Source: Trichaptum fuscoviolaceum (lineage: Eukaryota > Basidiomycota > Agaricomycetes > Hymenochaetales > Trichaptaceae). From it: DNA of 64,000 nucleotides. The notes under the pieces were generated by a model, which saw nothing but the letters and a program-made list of their open reading frames with translations, was not told the origin of the DNA and ran no database searches. The stretch covers positions 3,580,941 through 3,644,940 of the forward strand of contig CAJSYZ010000011.1 of the NCBI GenBank assembly GCA_910574455.1. The letters are read 5' to 3'. Shown piece after piece: positions 36,225-45,315 of this stretch; position 1 is the stretch's first letter; each line of letters opens with the position of its first letter. Made by a program: the position numbers and the translations under genes.

Positions 36225-37007
36225 TTATATTACACAGTTAGACATCACTCGGAGTAAGGCAAGATCATCATCAGTGAACACTTCCACCTCCTTCGTCACC
36301 AAGTACGTGACATTCACATCCACTGACGGCACGATTAGACGCCCTGCCTCATCGACCTCGAACTCCGGTGCCTTCGCCGCAGACTGCTTCTTTGAGTTTG
36401 TGCTCGGGAAGACGCCAGTCCATCCAAGGCTTGCCAGCGGTCCGCCGCGCTTTACTTGAGTAATCTCTCGTGCATCTTGCTCGGACTCCTTTTCGAGGGT
36501 AAAGAGGTCCTCATCTGCCTGCTGCTGCTCGTCTGACTCGCTTGGTGAAGCTTCGATCGCACGCCTTCGGAAACACAACGAGCCAAGCTTGATGATGTTC
36601 GGGAGACTGAAGACCGGCAGACGGGGGATCCAGCAACGCGGAATGGGGTTGATGATCATGCAAGTAGCGTAGGAGCTACCCTCTCGGCGCACGATGATTG
36701 ACTGTACGTCGGGTCTCCAGAAGGAAGAACGCACGATGAGTGGGTACCTCGCATTCACCTCGAATACGTCGAGATCGCCGTCGGTGGGCTCGACTGAATT
36801 CAATGTTGCACTGTCGGATGACTCAAATTCAGTTGTTGAAACAACAGTTTCTTCGTCGTCCTCAGCGCCCGGAAAGATAGGCTCTGGCGTGTTAGACGGC
36901 GCGGGAGGTGGTGACAGAGCTTGTACCCCCTTGTCAACTTGAAAGAGTGAGAAGAACGTGGATCCCGCGTATTCAGATTTGATGAAGGAGATACAGGTGA
37001 AGCGCAT
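36225..37007 (-). CDS. Hypothetical protein, single exon
   Basis: An intronless frame of 260 codons starting at the ATG 37005-37007 (MRFTCISFIKSEYAGSTFF). A minus-strand TATAAAT lies 90 nt upstream (37097-37103). The N-terminal third is hydrophobic/aromatic, then an acidic Pro/Glu/Ser region (TPEPIFPGAEDDEETVVSTT). The middle is a beta-rich segment (YPLIVRSSFWRPDVQSIIVR, RCWIPRLPVFSLPNIIKLGS). The end is acidic and beta-rich (FEVDEAGRLIVPSVDVNVTY, VFTDDDLALLRVMSNCVI). No family is recognised. Its long open frame in an otherwise intron-rich region and the TATA box support expression. Confidence 0.5.
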   Translation of the reverse strand: MRFTCISFIKSEYAGSTFFSLFQVDKGVQALSPPPAPSNTPEPIFPGAEDDEETVVSTTEFESSDSATLNSVEPTDGDLDVFEVNARYPLIVRSSFWRPDVQSIIVRREGSSYATCMIINPIPRCWIPRLPVFSLPNIIKLGSLCFRRRAIEASPSESDEQQQADEDLFTLEKESEQDAREITQVKRGGPLASLGWTGVFPSTNSKKQSAAKAPEFEVDEAGRLIVPSVDVNVTYLVTKEVEVFTDDDLALLRVMSNCVI

Positions 37008-37096
37008 CTCGGAAATTGGTAGTTGCACGGAAGTACGTCGTTTGGGAGTTGAGAGATTGTTGAGTGAGGGGAGTACAAGTACGCTTGGAACTCAAC

Positions 37097-37103
37097 ATTT
37101 ATA
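37097..37103 (-). promoter_or_regulatory. TATA box of the 36225-37007 gene
   Basis: TATAAAT on the minus strand, about 90 nt upstream of the predicted ATG, a plausible core promoter. Confidence 0.4.
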
Positions 37104-37782
37104 CCCGGCATTTCGACTGTTGTGGTTTCAAATGCCACAACCACACCAGGATGTATCAAACCACAGAAAGTGGTAGTCGTGTCTGGTGCTGTGGCTTCAA
37201 CGGAAGCACAAATCGTGCAATTTTCCGCTTGCATTGTTCTTGCTTTTATTGTGCTTGAAGCGAACGTTACGCTCAGGTCGTAGCATAGAGACCATGAACG
37301 GCAGTTCACCACACTCCATGGTTAGATTCCAGTCACTACTTACTGAGTCTGAGAAATCCATGAACCAAGAGCCGAAGTTTGCTTCAATAGGCTTATTCGA
37401 GAGGTGTCACAAAATTGGAGGATAGCTTTAACATCTAGAGGAAGAAATGAGACTTTAAGAATTGAAGCGTCCATGAGACCATTGATCGTAAGTTGCTTAC
37501 AGCCTTTTCGAATAACGATTTCGGCGTCCTGTTTTCCAACATTTTCGACAACCATGTATTACCCTAACAGTCACTTACTAGAAGTGAAGTTGTGACAATT
37601 CAAAATGGGCACTGCCATCGACAGGGAACTTGAATTTCAAACTGACCGGATAAGTATAGTATTACTTCACTGAGTTGTCTTCAAGTGTTTGAAGGTGACG
37701 ACCTGGGTATCGGATAAGCGCCTCACATAGTCTTCTATAGACAGTATTGAAGTGAGCCGACACTCAGCCTCTCCCTGTAGAA
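37104..37782. other. Intergenic region, no gene supported
   Basis: About 680 nt between divergent genes. Short frames on both strands without motif. Probably two promoters and 5' leaders. Confidence 0.45.
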
Positions 37783-38570
37783 ATGAAATCTATCAAAATC
37801 CTTGTCGTAGGTGCTTCGTGCGCTGGAAAGGTATGTATCTTAGACCTTGCCCGTTTCGACCTCCATTTGTTAATCATAGCTCGACCAATCTCGTCCCGCT
37901 GATGCACATCCCCTAGACTTTCATAATTGAGAAGATTGTTTACAACGAGGCACCTTCGATCGACCAGACATGGTATTTCGGAAAGTTCTTGGGGGCTCAC
38001 GAAACGACTGTGAACTATGAAGGGGTCGACTTGACGCTCATAGTTCAGGATACACAGGGACAAGAAGAGTACCTTCTCGCAACGCAGGCTGAATACCCAC
38101 GAACCCGTGTTTTCATGGTATGCTTTGATATCAACCAAGTTGTACAGGACCGTACATATCATGTCGATAAAGTAGGTGCTTTTCAATGTTGGCTGTGACC
38201 TGTGAATCCGACCTTCTAGTTGTCTTCGCATTCAAGTGGATTAAGGAAATAAACGAACATGCTGTAGGCGCACCTATAATCCTTCTAGGTTGTAAAAAGG
38301 ACAGCGTAGATCATGAACGCTTGGAGGCAGCGCGGAATTGGGTCAGTGCATGATACATCGTTGTAGTTTAGTTTATTGACAAGTGATTATTATTAGGCAA
38401 CACACAAAGTGAATCAGCTTGAAGCAAAGAATTATATAGAGTGTTCTGCGCACACTGGTGAAGGGATCGCAGACATCTTGGAAGCTGTGATAGAGGCGGA
38501 TGCGTCTTGGCCGACAGCTCCGGAAAACACTTCATTCGTCACCAAACTACGTGTTCTGTCAAGAACATGA
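37783..38570 (+). CDS. Rho/Ras-like small GTPase without C-terminal lipid signal
   Basis: Four exons encode about 200 residues of a small GTPase fold. The ATG at 37783 starts MKSIKILVVGASCAGK, and after an intron TFIIEKIVYNEAPSIDQTWY completes the P-loop (GASCAGKT). G3 is VQDTQGQEEY, close to the canonical DTAGQEEY. After an intron comes WIKEINEHAVGAPIILLGCK with KD forming the Rho-like CKKD G4 motif. The last exon has QLEAKNYIECSAHTGEGIAD, the G5 ECSA motif. The protein ends KLRVLSRT; no CaaX box is present, so it cannot be prenylated in the usual way. The switch I region (IDQTWYFGKFLG) lacks the standard threonine-effector consensus. Related to the GTPase domain of the fusion gene at 25500-28512 by G4 and G5 motifs. 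Confidence 0.75.
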
Positions 38571-39152
38571 AGTTGAGGCGTGGCAATCTTAGCAGGCGAT
38601 AACAAAACTCTTCGCAAGCAACATATCAAGGTCATACACATGTTCCTTCTTCCTCCGATTGTAAACTCCAGCGCATTGAACAGATCTTCTACGAAGGCGG
38701 TCGTGTCAAAGATCCTTCACATGATATTTGGCGTTGTGTATGAACGGGAAGGAGTGGCATATCATTGAAAATTAGTTGATTTTGGAAAGGGCAAGGAGGT
38801 CCGAGGTCCGTCGCAGACTTGAAAGTCTCCCGGGCCTTCCAAAATTGGGATGATTCGGCATACACTGTCCTCTGATATTTCCGGAGATCCATTGAGCCAA
38901 ATATGAGTATGAGTATCGCAAGCCGCTTTGTGAAGGGGCTCAACTGGAAAGTGAGACTGGCATGGCTGGACCGTTAAACGGTTGTGACTATGTAGTACTA
39001 TCATGGCACCAGAAAGTTCAAGTTCAAGTTCGCACGCCTCCGCCGCGCGAACTGCAGGTCCACAGTCTCCTCCAAACTTTCAACATTTTGCTGCTGCTAG
39101 CCTGCGGCCTATCTGCTGATCACGACCGACATCCGCACAATTCCAAAGCGTA
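38571..39152. other. Intergenic region, no gene supported
   Basis: About 580 nt between the GTPase stop and the LYR-protein start. Short frames without introns or motifs; includes the LYR gene promoter. Confidence 0.45.
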
Positions 39153-39793
39153 ATGAGTCAGCTTAACTCAGGAATTACTTCTTTATATCGACTTTTCCTT
39201 CGTGCAGCGTCGGCTTCAGTGCTTCACAATAGTCTTGCAACCAGAAATCTGAGAAAACTATACAGACCAACATTTGAAGCTGCGGCAAAAACTGTTAGAA
39301 AAGTAGAGGTCTCGTCTTTTGAAGACTCAGCTTATCTGAAAAAGTGGCTGGATGAGCTCGATAACAGAGGTGAGCACCACTTCAGTCTTGAATGAGACTT
39401 TAGCCCATTTGTTGATCAACGAATGTCACTCCAGTAAACGAAACGCTATCGCTACTGTATAACTCATCTCACTCCAGAGGTCTGCCTCATCGCGTTGTAA
39501 ATCAGCTCTTCTTGCTGGGAAACTCGAATTACCTATGGTCAACGGCGCGCTATTTAACACCAAGTGGCTCTTGGAACCCGCAGCTTCCGGCAAACTCTCC
39601 TCAGTACAAGATCATCCCGAAGGACCTCCGTGAAGGAAAGCGGGAATACAACAAACTCATGCGCCAGCGTCGCTCCGATAGGATAGACGAAAACGCTTGG
39701 GGAGCCCTGGGTGAGGTAATGCACATGGCCGAAGGGAGAGATGGTCTGGTATTAGGTCGAATCCGATTCAATGAAAGACGAGCCCGTTTATAG
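39153..39793 (+). CDS. LYR-motif mitochondrial protein (fungal DUF1763-like)
   Basis: LYR proteins are small mitochondrial matrix factors that help assemble iron-sulfur clusters or respiratory complexes, working with acyl-carrier protein. Two exons encode about 195 residues from ATG 39153. The N-terminus SGITSLYRLFLRAASASVLH contains the L-Y-R...F signature, and the early sequence is basic with few acids, as a presequence would be. The first exon continues KLYRPTFEAAAKTVRKVEVS and LKKWLDELDNR; an intron (about 39371-39434) leads to VNETLSLLYNSSHSRGLPHR. The C-terminal portion is a conserved block, YLTPSGSWNPQLPANSPQYK followed by LREGKREYNKLMRQRRSDRI and DGLVLGRIRFNER. I recall this arrangement from a fungal DUF1763 family, but that label needs a database search. 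It lies just upstream, in the same direction, of an unrelated orphan gene. Confidence 0.6.
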
Positions 39794-40123
39794 ACAGGAT
39801 AAACGCAACTTTATAACTCGTTTGCGATGGTAGTCCGGAAAACACTCGGATGTCGTGGTACGTGGTTCGTGATTGCATCTATTTAGAGCCAGCTTTGATA
39901 ATAATTCCACACTTAGTGGTGGCGCATGCACAATATACCTCGCAGAATGTGGAACCCGTCCTGCATTGTCTGCTATCGATGTGTGGCTTTCCCGACCACA
40001 TATTTGCGGACTTATAAGACAGCATGTTGAGCATCGCCGCTTTCATTCACTATGATATATCAGCCATCGTAAACCAACTCTCGACACTCCTTAATTTTCC
40101 AACTATCTATCATTGTATTCACG

Positions 40124-41064
40124 ATGTCAATCCGTCGTAAAAACCTCTCTTTATTTGTGGAACACACATCTCCATCTAGTAATCGTACCGCTCGCGTTTT
40201 GCAGCTGCCCGATCCTGGATCGTACGAAATTACAAAAGAAAATCATCCTCCTGCTCACGAAGTGAGTGTTATTTGTTCGTACCTGTTTTATATGAGGCTT
40301 ATATTCTTCAGGGTCCAATAAGCGGAAGCAACTACAGGTGTCAGAAGACTCCGAGCGGAACGCTGCTCACTTTCCAGGGCTCGCATATGAACGGGCTCGC
40401 CGAAAAGTACGAGCATCCCGAGCACGTACCCGTATTCCTCGATTTTGATGAGAAAACCGAATCTCTTTATCACATTGATCGGCAAGAAGGACGTGCTCGC
40501 CTTGACTATTCCCGCAGGAAGGGTTCCCTTCTTCCTGATGACGAGTTCGAAGCGATCAGGATGACCTTTCCGGCTCGAAGTGACCCGGGATTCTCGCAGC
40601 AGATAGCGACTCGCAATGGGCCTGCGGTTGCTCTCTCCCCGCCCCCACTGGCTACTGTGCGACCTCGTCAGCAATCCGAGGGTAGTAAGAGCCCTCATCC
40701 CCGTGGCCCTAGAGCACCGAGCCGTGTCGCGTCTTCCGCACAACTACGCGTCTCTCAGGTCCCGCCGTCTACCAGGCAGCGCACGAAGTCCGCAGTCAAT
40801 AGATATGAACTACGCCCTGGACCCGCGTCTTTTCATCCTATGCCGGTGACGCCACAGATACATGAATCCGTCGAGGTTGCATTCCTTCCCGATAATCATT
40901 GGGAAGGCGTTTATGAGCGAGTACGTCCGCGAGTTGTGTTATGATCTTCTGTGCCTGACTTGCCTTGCTCGCAGAACGACGCTGATGCCTCAAAGGACAA
41001 TGATGTCCCAAGTGACGCAAGGATCAAGAGTAAAATCCGGAGCTTATTTAAAAAGCGAACTTGA
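40124..41064 (+). CDS. Hypothetical proline-rich protein
   Basis: Three exons encode about 285 residues of unknown function. Exon 1 from ATG 40124 gives MSIRRKNLSLFVEHTSPSSN and LPDPGSYEITKENHPPAHE. A 51-nt intron ends at 40312 and is followed by GPISGSNYRCQKTPSGTLLT, MNGLAEKYEHPEHVPVFLDF and DEKTESLYHIDRQEGRARLD. The middle is a Ser/Pro/Arg-rich disordered tract. A final intron (40921-40975, gtacgt...gcag) joins WEGVYER to NDADASKDNDVPSDARIKSK, ending IRSLFKKRT. Reading through that intron would instead end VRPRVVL. The conserved N-terminal part and the basic tail suggest a real, possibly nuclear protein. The stop codon sits inside a 14-bp hairpin. Confidence 0.6.
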
Positions 41065-41084
41065 ATGTGTTCAAAGTTCGCTTT
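41052..41084. repeat. Inverted repeat (hairpin) over a stop codon
   Basis: Left arm AAAGCGAACTTGAA (41052-41065), loop TGTG, right arm TTCAAAGTTCGCTTT (41070-41084). The arms pair over 14 bp with one bulged A. The TGA stop of the upstream gene lies inside the left arm. Confidence 0.7.
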
Positions 41085-41284
41085 GCTGAATAGGTGGAAT
41101 TTATGATCTATATTCTTCATATTCTTATGCCTTCACCTGGGCATTCCCGAGTAAACTCTACTCACTCGACTGTATCGCTACGTCTCATACTCGAAGTCTA
41201 TTAATAAGTACATTGTAATAAACTTTCTTCCTTCCGTGTTCATATTCAGGTTGTGCCTCGGTTTCATAATTAAGGGAAACATGC

Positions 41285-41500
41285 CTAGACTACCCGCTCA
41301 AATCCCTTAGGCTCTTTTCCCAATGTTTCATCAACATTAAACCTTCCCAAGTCGTAAACTTCTGGAAATTTCATCGTCGCACTACTACTTCCCGCCCTTC
41401 TCATGACCAACGTTGAGAAGCAACTCGACTGGAAGTGTGGTGAGGGAAGCAGGCAAAGTCGGCGTGAGTCCTGACGGGTGATGTTGTGGACGGTCGACAT
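41285..41500 (-). CDS. Doubtful small protein
   Basis: A 71-codon frame from an ATG at 41498-41500 with a basic, Ser-rich start (MSTVHNITRQDSRRLCLLPS) and charged end (YDLGRFNVDETLGKEPKGFE). Its amino-acid mix looks protein-like, and the basic, acid-poor start could be a mitochondrial presequence. There is no motif or homology I can name; it could be chance. Confidence 0.22.
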   Translation of the reverse strand: MSTVHNITRQDSRRLCLLPSPHFQSSCFSTLVMRRAGSSSATMKFPEVYDLGRFNVDETLGKEPKGFERVV

Positions 41501-41729
41501 TGAAGAAAGCTTGTAATTAATTCAACTTATAGAAAGTCCTGTCTCGCAGAGTGTTGCTCAAGTCCCTCCGGCTGTGGCACAAACTATATTTAGCCGCAAA
41601 GTACGTCGTACCGTTGTTATGAAACGAGCTGAGCCCCCACACGATGCAATGTTCTTGTACTTCGACAAAGCTTAAGGCATGGGCCGCGTCCCGCATTCAA
41701 TATTCGTCACATCACTGTATGTACACGCA

Positions 41730-43058
41730 TTACGCGACAGCAAAGAGCGTCTGAAAACTTTTCGCTAGGTTCCAATCCCAGTCTAGGTTTGACCGCAGGT
41801 ATACGCCCCAACAGTGGCGTAAGTTACACCGAGTCTTATATATGTCCCAGTTAGCAGGCCAAACTTCCGAATACTCTTCATCCGTGCGCACTGGCCTCAG
41901 TCCCAATTCTGCGAGGTACAGCCAGCGTGGCTTTCGAGCCACCCGAAACTCAGTGGTCAGACTTGTTTCGCTAACGTGTGCGCGTCGCGCGCTTCTCAGG
42001 GAACGCCACAGGTAACTTCTTCGTTCCTCTAGGCTGACCGATTTTGTCCGGCCGATCATCGAATCGCACGCAGTGGACCTTGTGATTGCACATTGAGTTT
42101 CTTGCTCAAGGGCCTCTATGGAGACAAGGAGTTTTTGCGTGTGCAAACACGCCACCGTGAAGAGCGAAGCAATAACTTGACTTGAAGGCCCATCCGCCAT
42201 ACGAATTCGTCCAGGCAAATCGCGACCATCAGCGTAGAAGAAACGCAGGCAGATATCTTTCGCTGCCCGACAGGAGTGAGGGAATAGAAGTTGAGCCTGG
42301 GTGGATCTTCAAGATAGGTACAGTCAGTACCGACAGAATTGTGAGGAGATGAGATAAAAGCATACTGTAGGAAAAGATAAGCTATGCCAGCATTAATTCT
42401 CACCCATTGCGGTGCATTTAGTCCTGAACAGTCGTAGAATGTTGAAGACGGGTAGCGGAAGCCAGCAGAGATATTGTCCACCCAGTGAACATAAGCAGAT
42501 AACCCCAAGACATAACACTTCCTGGCACTCGAATCACCAGGGTCCATACTGAGGCATAATTTGCACAAGGAACCGATCAAAAAGGCCAACACGAGGTACG
42601 TTGCATCGAAAATTTCGATCCATGCAGGATTAGCCCAACTCGGGTCCCAAAGCTCGTTTCCGGGTGCAGAATCTGAGTGTATACAGGAGCAACGAACGCT
42701 TGCAGCCAGAATCTGGCATGCATCACCAACGGCTACGAAGAGGCTGATACTTCCAGTTCTGTGTTAGACCATTAGCTCAACAAGAAGATAAATAACATTG
42801 AACGCACCGGTAATCTTGCAAGATCTTCAGAAGATTGGATCTCATCGTCTGAGCGTATGCTACAGATGGCTTGATTTGAGGTCCGCACAATATGCAGGTT
42901 ATTTCGGCAAGTCTAGATAGGGCGAGGAGAGGTTCTCGTAGAGCAATGTTGGAATTTGGGGATCTTACGATCTCTCCCAGCCGCAATAGAGGTCTATTTT
43001 CCGCCGCAATTGCAATATATAGGCCAGTAAATTGACCGTGCTGATATGAGACGCCCAT
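41730..43058 (-). CDS. Hypothetical protein, possibly membrane-associated
   Basis: Three exons encode about 405 residues. From ATG 43056-43058: MGVSYQHGQFTGLYIAIAAE and LLALSRLAEITCILCGPQIK. An intron (about 42773-42826) then leads to TGSISLFVAVGDACQILAAS, DATYLVLAFLIGSLCKLCLS and AYVHWVDNISAGFRYPSSTF. A 71-nt intron (gtactg...ggcag, about 42265-42335) restores the frame to AKDICLRFFYADGRDLPGRI and LFTVACLHTQKLLVSIEALE. The last exon ends RSNLDWDWNLAKSFQTLFAV. Two moderately hydrophobic stretches could be membrane-associated. The frame remains open upstream of the ATG into an Ala/Ile-rich segment (ARRAIALAALIR), so a further 5' exon is possible. No family recognised. Confidence 0.45.
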
Positions 43059-43163
43059 TCTGATAAGTGCCGCAAGCGCTATGGCTCTACGTGCTATCGA
43101 CCTGGACCTGAAGTCAGGAGATTCACGTCAGTGATTGAGTCTTCGAAGGCAAGAACTTCAGGC

Positions 43164-43841
43164 TCACTGAATTTGCTTCACCAGAGCCTTCCAACCGTCC
43201 ATCACAGTGTTGCCTTCATCCCACTTCGTCATGACATCGCTAACTGATCCAGGTGTCGACTTCGGTATGCTGATTCCATGGCCAAAGGAAGAGTTTAAAT
43301 ACATGTAGTTCAATATAGCTCCTGGCGGTACATAGTTAATGACAATGCGTCCAGCCAAGAGCTCAATTTTCCGCCCGACAGTTTGATAGAAGTGCTTATC
43401 GATTACACGACCAGGTCCCGGATTATCATCCATCGTCGCCATTGTCGAGAAGGAAGACACAGTCGGCGCGCCATTTTCAAGCCTATCGACGTCGACTCCA
43501 TGAATAGCGCCGACATCATCATCCGGAACTCCGTAGGTAGTGCTGCTGTTTGGTGCAGTGCGCGAGCCACGTAATGCGCGTTCAATTAAGCTACCGACGG
43601 GTCGATAGAGGTATCTGTCCACCGTACTCCCAGCTCCTGGAAGGTCATCGGCAGTTGACGTCGTCGAAAAAGATGCAAACGACAATGATTCATCGTCTTC
43701 ATCTTCATTTCTACCAAGCTCGTCGACAACGAAGTTCGGCAACCCAAGCCCAGCATTAGTCAACCCACTGGGGTATGAAAGATTTGTTTCAAGTATTCTA
43801 TCATCCCGACTTTGATGTTTCTTGAATACTTTCTTCAGCAT
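43164..43841 (-). CDS. Hypothetical protein with an internally duplicated motif
   Basis: An intronless frame of 225 codons starting MLKKVFKKHQSRDDRILETN. Two related segments occur: SFASFSTTSTADDLPGAGST followed by VDRYLYRPVGSLIERAL, and TVSSFSTMATMDDNPGPGRV followed by IDKHFYQTVGRKIELLAG. They share S-F-S-T...DD-x-PG-x-G-x-(V/I)-D-(R/K)-x-x-Y-x-x-VG-x-x-IE, so a 35-residue unit has been duplicated. The C-terminus contains INYVPPGAILNYMYLNSSFG and KWDEGNTVMDGWKALVKQIQ. No known domain. An upstream exon (MAHMEDIGTEVRGVGMKDQL..., near 43945-44050) could join through an intron whose acceptor lies after the fourth codon, making the true start uncertain. Confidence 0.5.
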   Translation of the reverse strand: MLKKVFKKHQSRDDRILETNLSYPSGLTNAGLGLPNFVVDELGRNEDEDDESLSFASFSTTSTADDLPGAGSTVDRYLYRPVGSLIERALRGSRTAPNSSTTYGVPDDDVGAIHGVDVDRLENGAPTVSSFSTMATMDDNPGPGRVIDKHFYQTVGRKIELLAGRIVINYVPPGAILNYMYLNSSFGHGISIPKSTPGSVSDVMTKWDEGNTVMDGWKALVKQIQ

Positions 43842-45234
43842 GGGTTATTCCACTGGTACAGAGTTGTTGTGAATCAAAAAGGACGAATGTGAGAATGGAG
43901 CGAACTGAGGAAAAGGGCACGCAGATTCTATAAATACTTACATGATCCCGAATTTGTTGGCACCCGCTTGCATCAAAGTTTCTCAATTGATCCTTCATGC
44001 CAACTCCCCGAACTTCTGTGCCAATATCCTCCATATGTGCCATTCTTTTCCAGAGAGAACATATTGCTGGTTGACCGTTGATTGACGACACCGTGTAGGG
44101 GCGGTACAGTCATTACAGGTGGTGATCTTGAAGGATGTATGAGTTGAATCCGATTTCGAGTAGGCTGGATAATGAAAGATGAAGAGCTTAGTCTCTAGCC
44201 TGAGTGTGAGCCTCGGGTAGTACTAGTAGTAGTAGTAGTAGTAGTAGTAGTATGTAGTGGTTATCGCCGATCACTTAGGCTGCATGGTGCCAGTAGTACT
44301 GATGCCAGTGATCGTGAGAAACTTTGCTCACTGGCAACTGCTTTGAATGACCGTGACATGTACAATGGGATGCCAATACCGTCACATACTATCTTAAACT
44401 CCTCTCTCACACATATGTATAAAGTAACAAGAGAATACTTCACTTACAAGCTATCATCATCAGCTCAAAGCGTACTCTGCTCGGAATGAAGCTGGAACGA
44501 CAAGTAAAGTGATTTGATCCTGTTTTCGAAAAATTGGTCCGCTGGGGAACTTGTGGCTGTTGGAAGAATCTCACTGGCATTTGACCTCGGAGGAGATAAA
44601 AGGATCTCATACAATCGCTGAAGTGGGGGATACTCGCTACAGATTCAGAAGTGCAGAATGCGATGCATTGGTGAGCAGAACACAGTTTGAATTGCTCAGG
44701 GTTCAGCTTGATCGATCCCCTCGACTCAACCTTCGTGCTCTCTAGGAGCCCCTAATCATATGTATGGCGATCCGTTCGCTCCGCGGAGAATGGCTGAGCC
44801 ATCGTATACCAATATCACTGTCCAAATCTGATCCTTCAAACTCCCAAGGTAACAAAGGCATGCTGTTGAATTCGGGGACACGCTGGTATGAAGTCTTTGC
44901 GTTACAAATGAAACTAGTAATCTGTACCTTGCTTTTATTCCCTAGAAGGTCTCAATTGCTCGTCAGGCATACTATGGAAATACTCCGGCCTAAGCCTTCG
45001 GATACTGGATACGGATACGAACTCTGGGCACAATTGGCAATATTATCAAGGGATCATCATCCGCATACCACTTACTCATCGTCAGACGTTATCCTGGTAT
45101 TAATCAGCGCTTGCGCGGCCTTTCCTTGAGACAGCTCAGCGATAGCAGGAGCTTAGAAAGATTTGAATGACTCAGCCATTGCCAAAATTGCTTTGTAACT
45201 TGAATAGCGGAGGAAGTAGTGTGGCAGCTCATTT
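43842..45234. other. Intergenic region with possible upstream exon
   Basis: About 1.4 kb. On the minus strand 43945-44050 there is a protein-like segment (EVRGVGMKDQLRNFDASGCQ) with a good gtaagt donor, perhaps a first exon of the neighbouring gene. The plus-strand frames at 44551-44745 and 44764-45129 lack motifs. Confidence 0.35.
44221..44252. repeat. Trinucleotide microsatellite (AGT)n
   Basis: About ten uninterrupted AGT units in non-coding DNA, a simple sequence repeat likely to vary in length between strains. Confidence 0.9.
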
Positions 45235-45274
45235 GAAGCTCATAGAACCGTATAAAAACGGTTCTGTGAGCTTC
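45235..45274. promoter_or_regulatory. 17-bp hairpin with the TATA box in its loop, oxidoreductase copy B promoter
   Basis: Left arm GAAGCTCATAGAACCGT (45235-45251) and right arm ACGGTTCTGTGAGCTTC (45258-45274) are complementary over 17 bp with a single T-G wobble. The six-base loop is ATAAAA, so the TATAAAA box (45251-45257) occupies the loop and adjoining base. It is 42 nt upstream of the ATG at 45316. Such a perfect dyad around a core element may be a regulator site or a chance remnant; the symmetry itself is direct observation. Confidence 0.7.
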
Positions 45275-45315
45275 GTTCAGTATATTCGACCTCAGGCTTG
45301 TTGCTGATATCGAAG

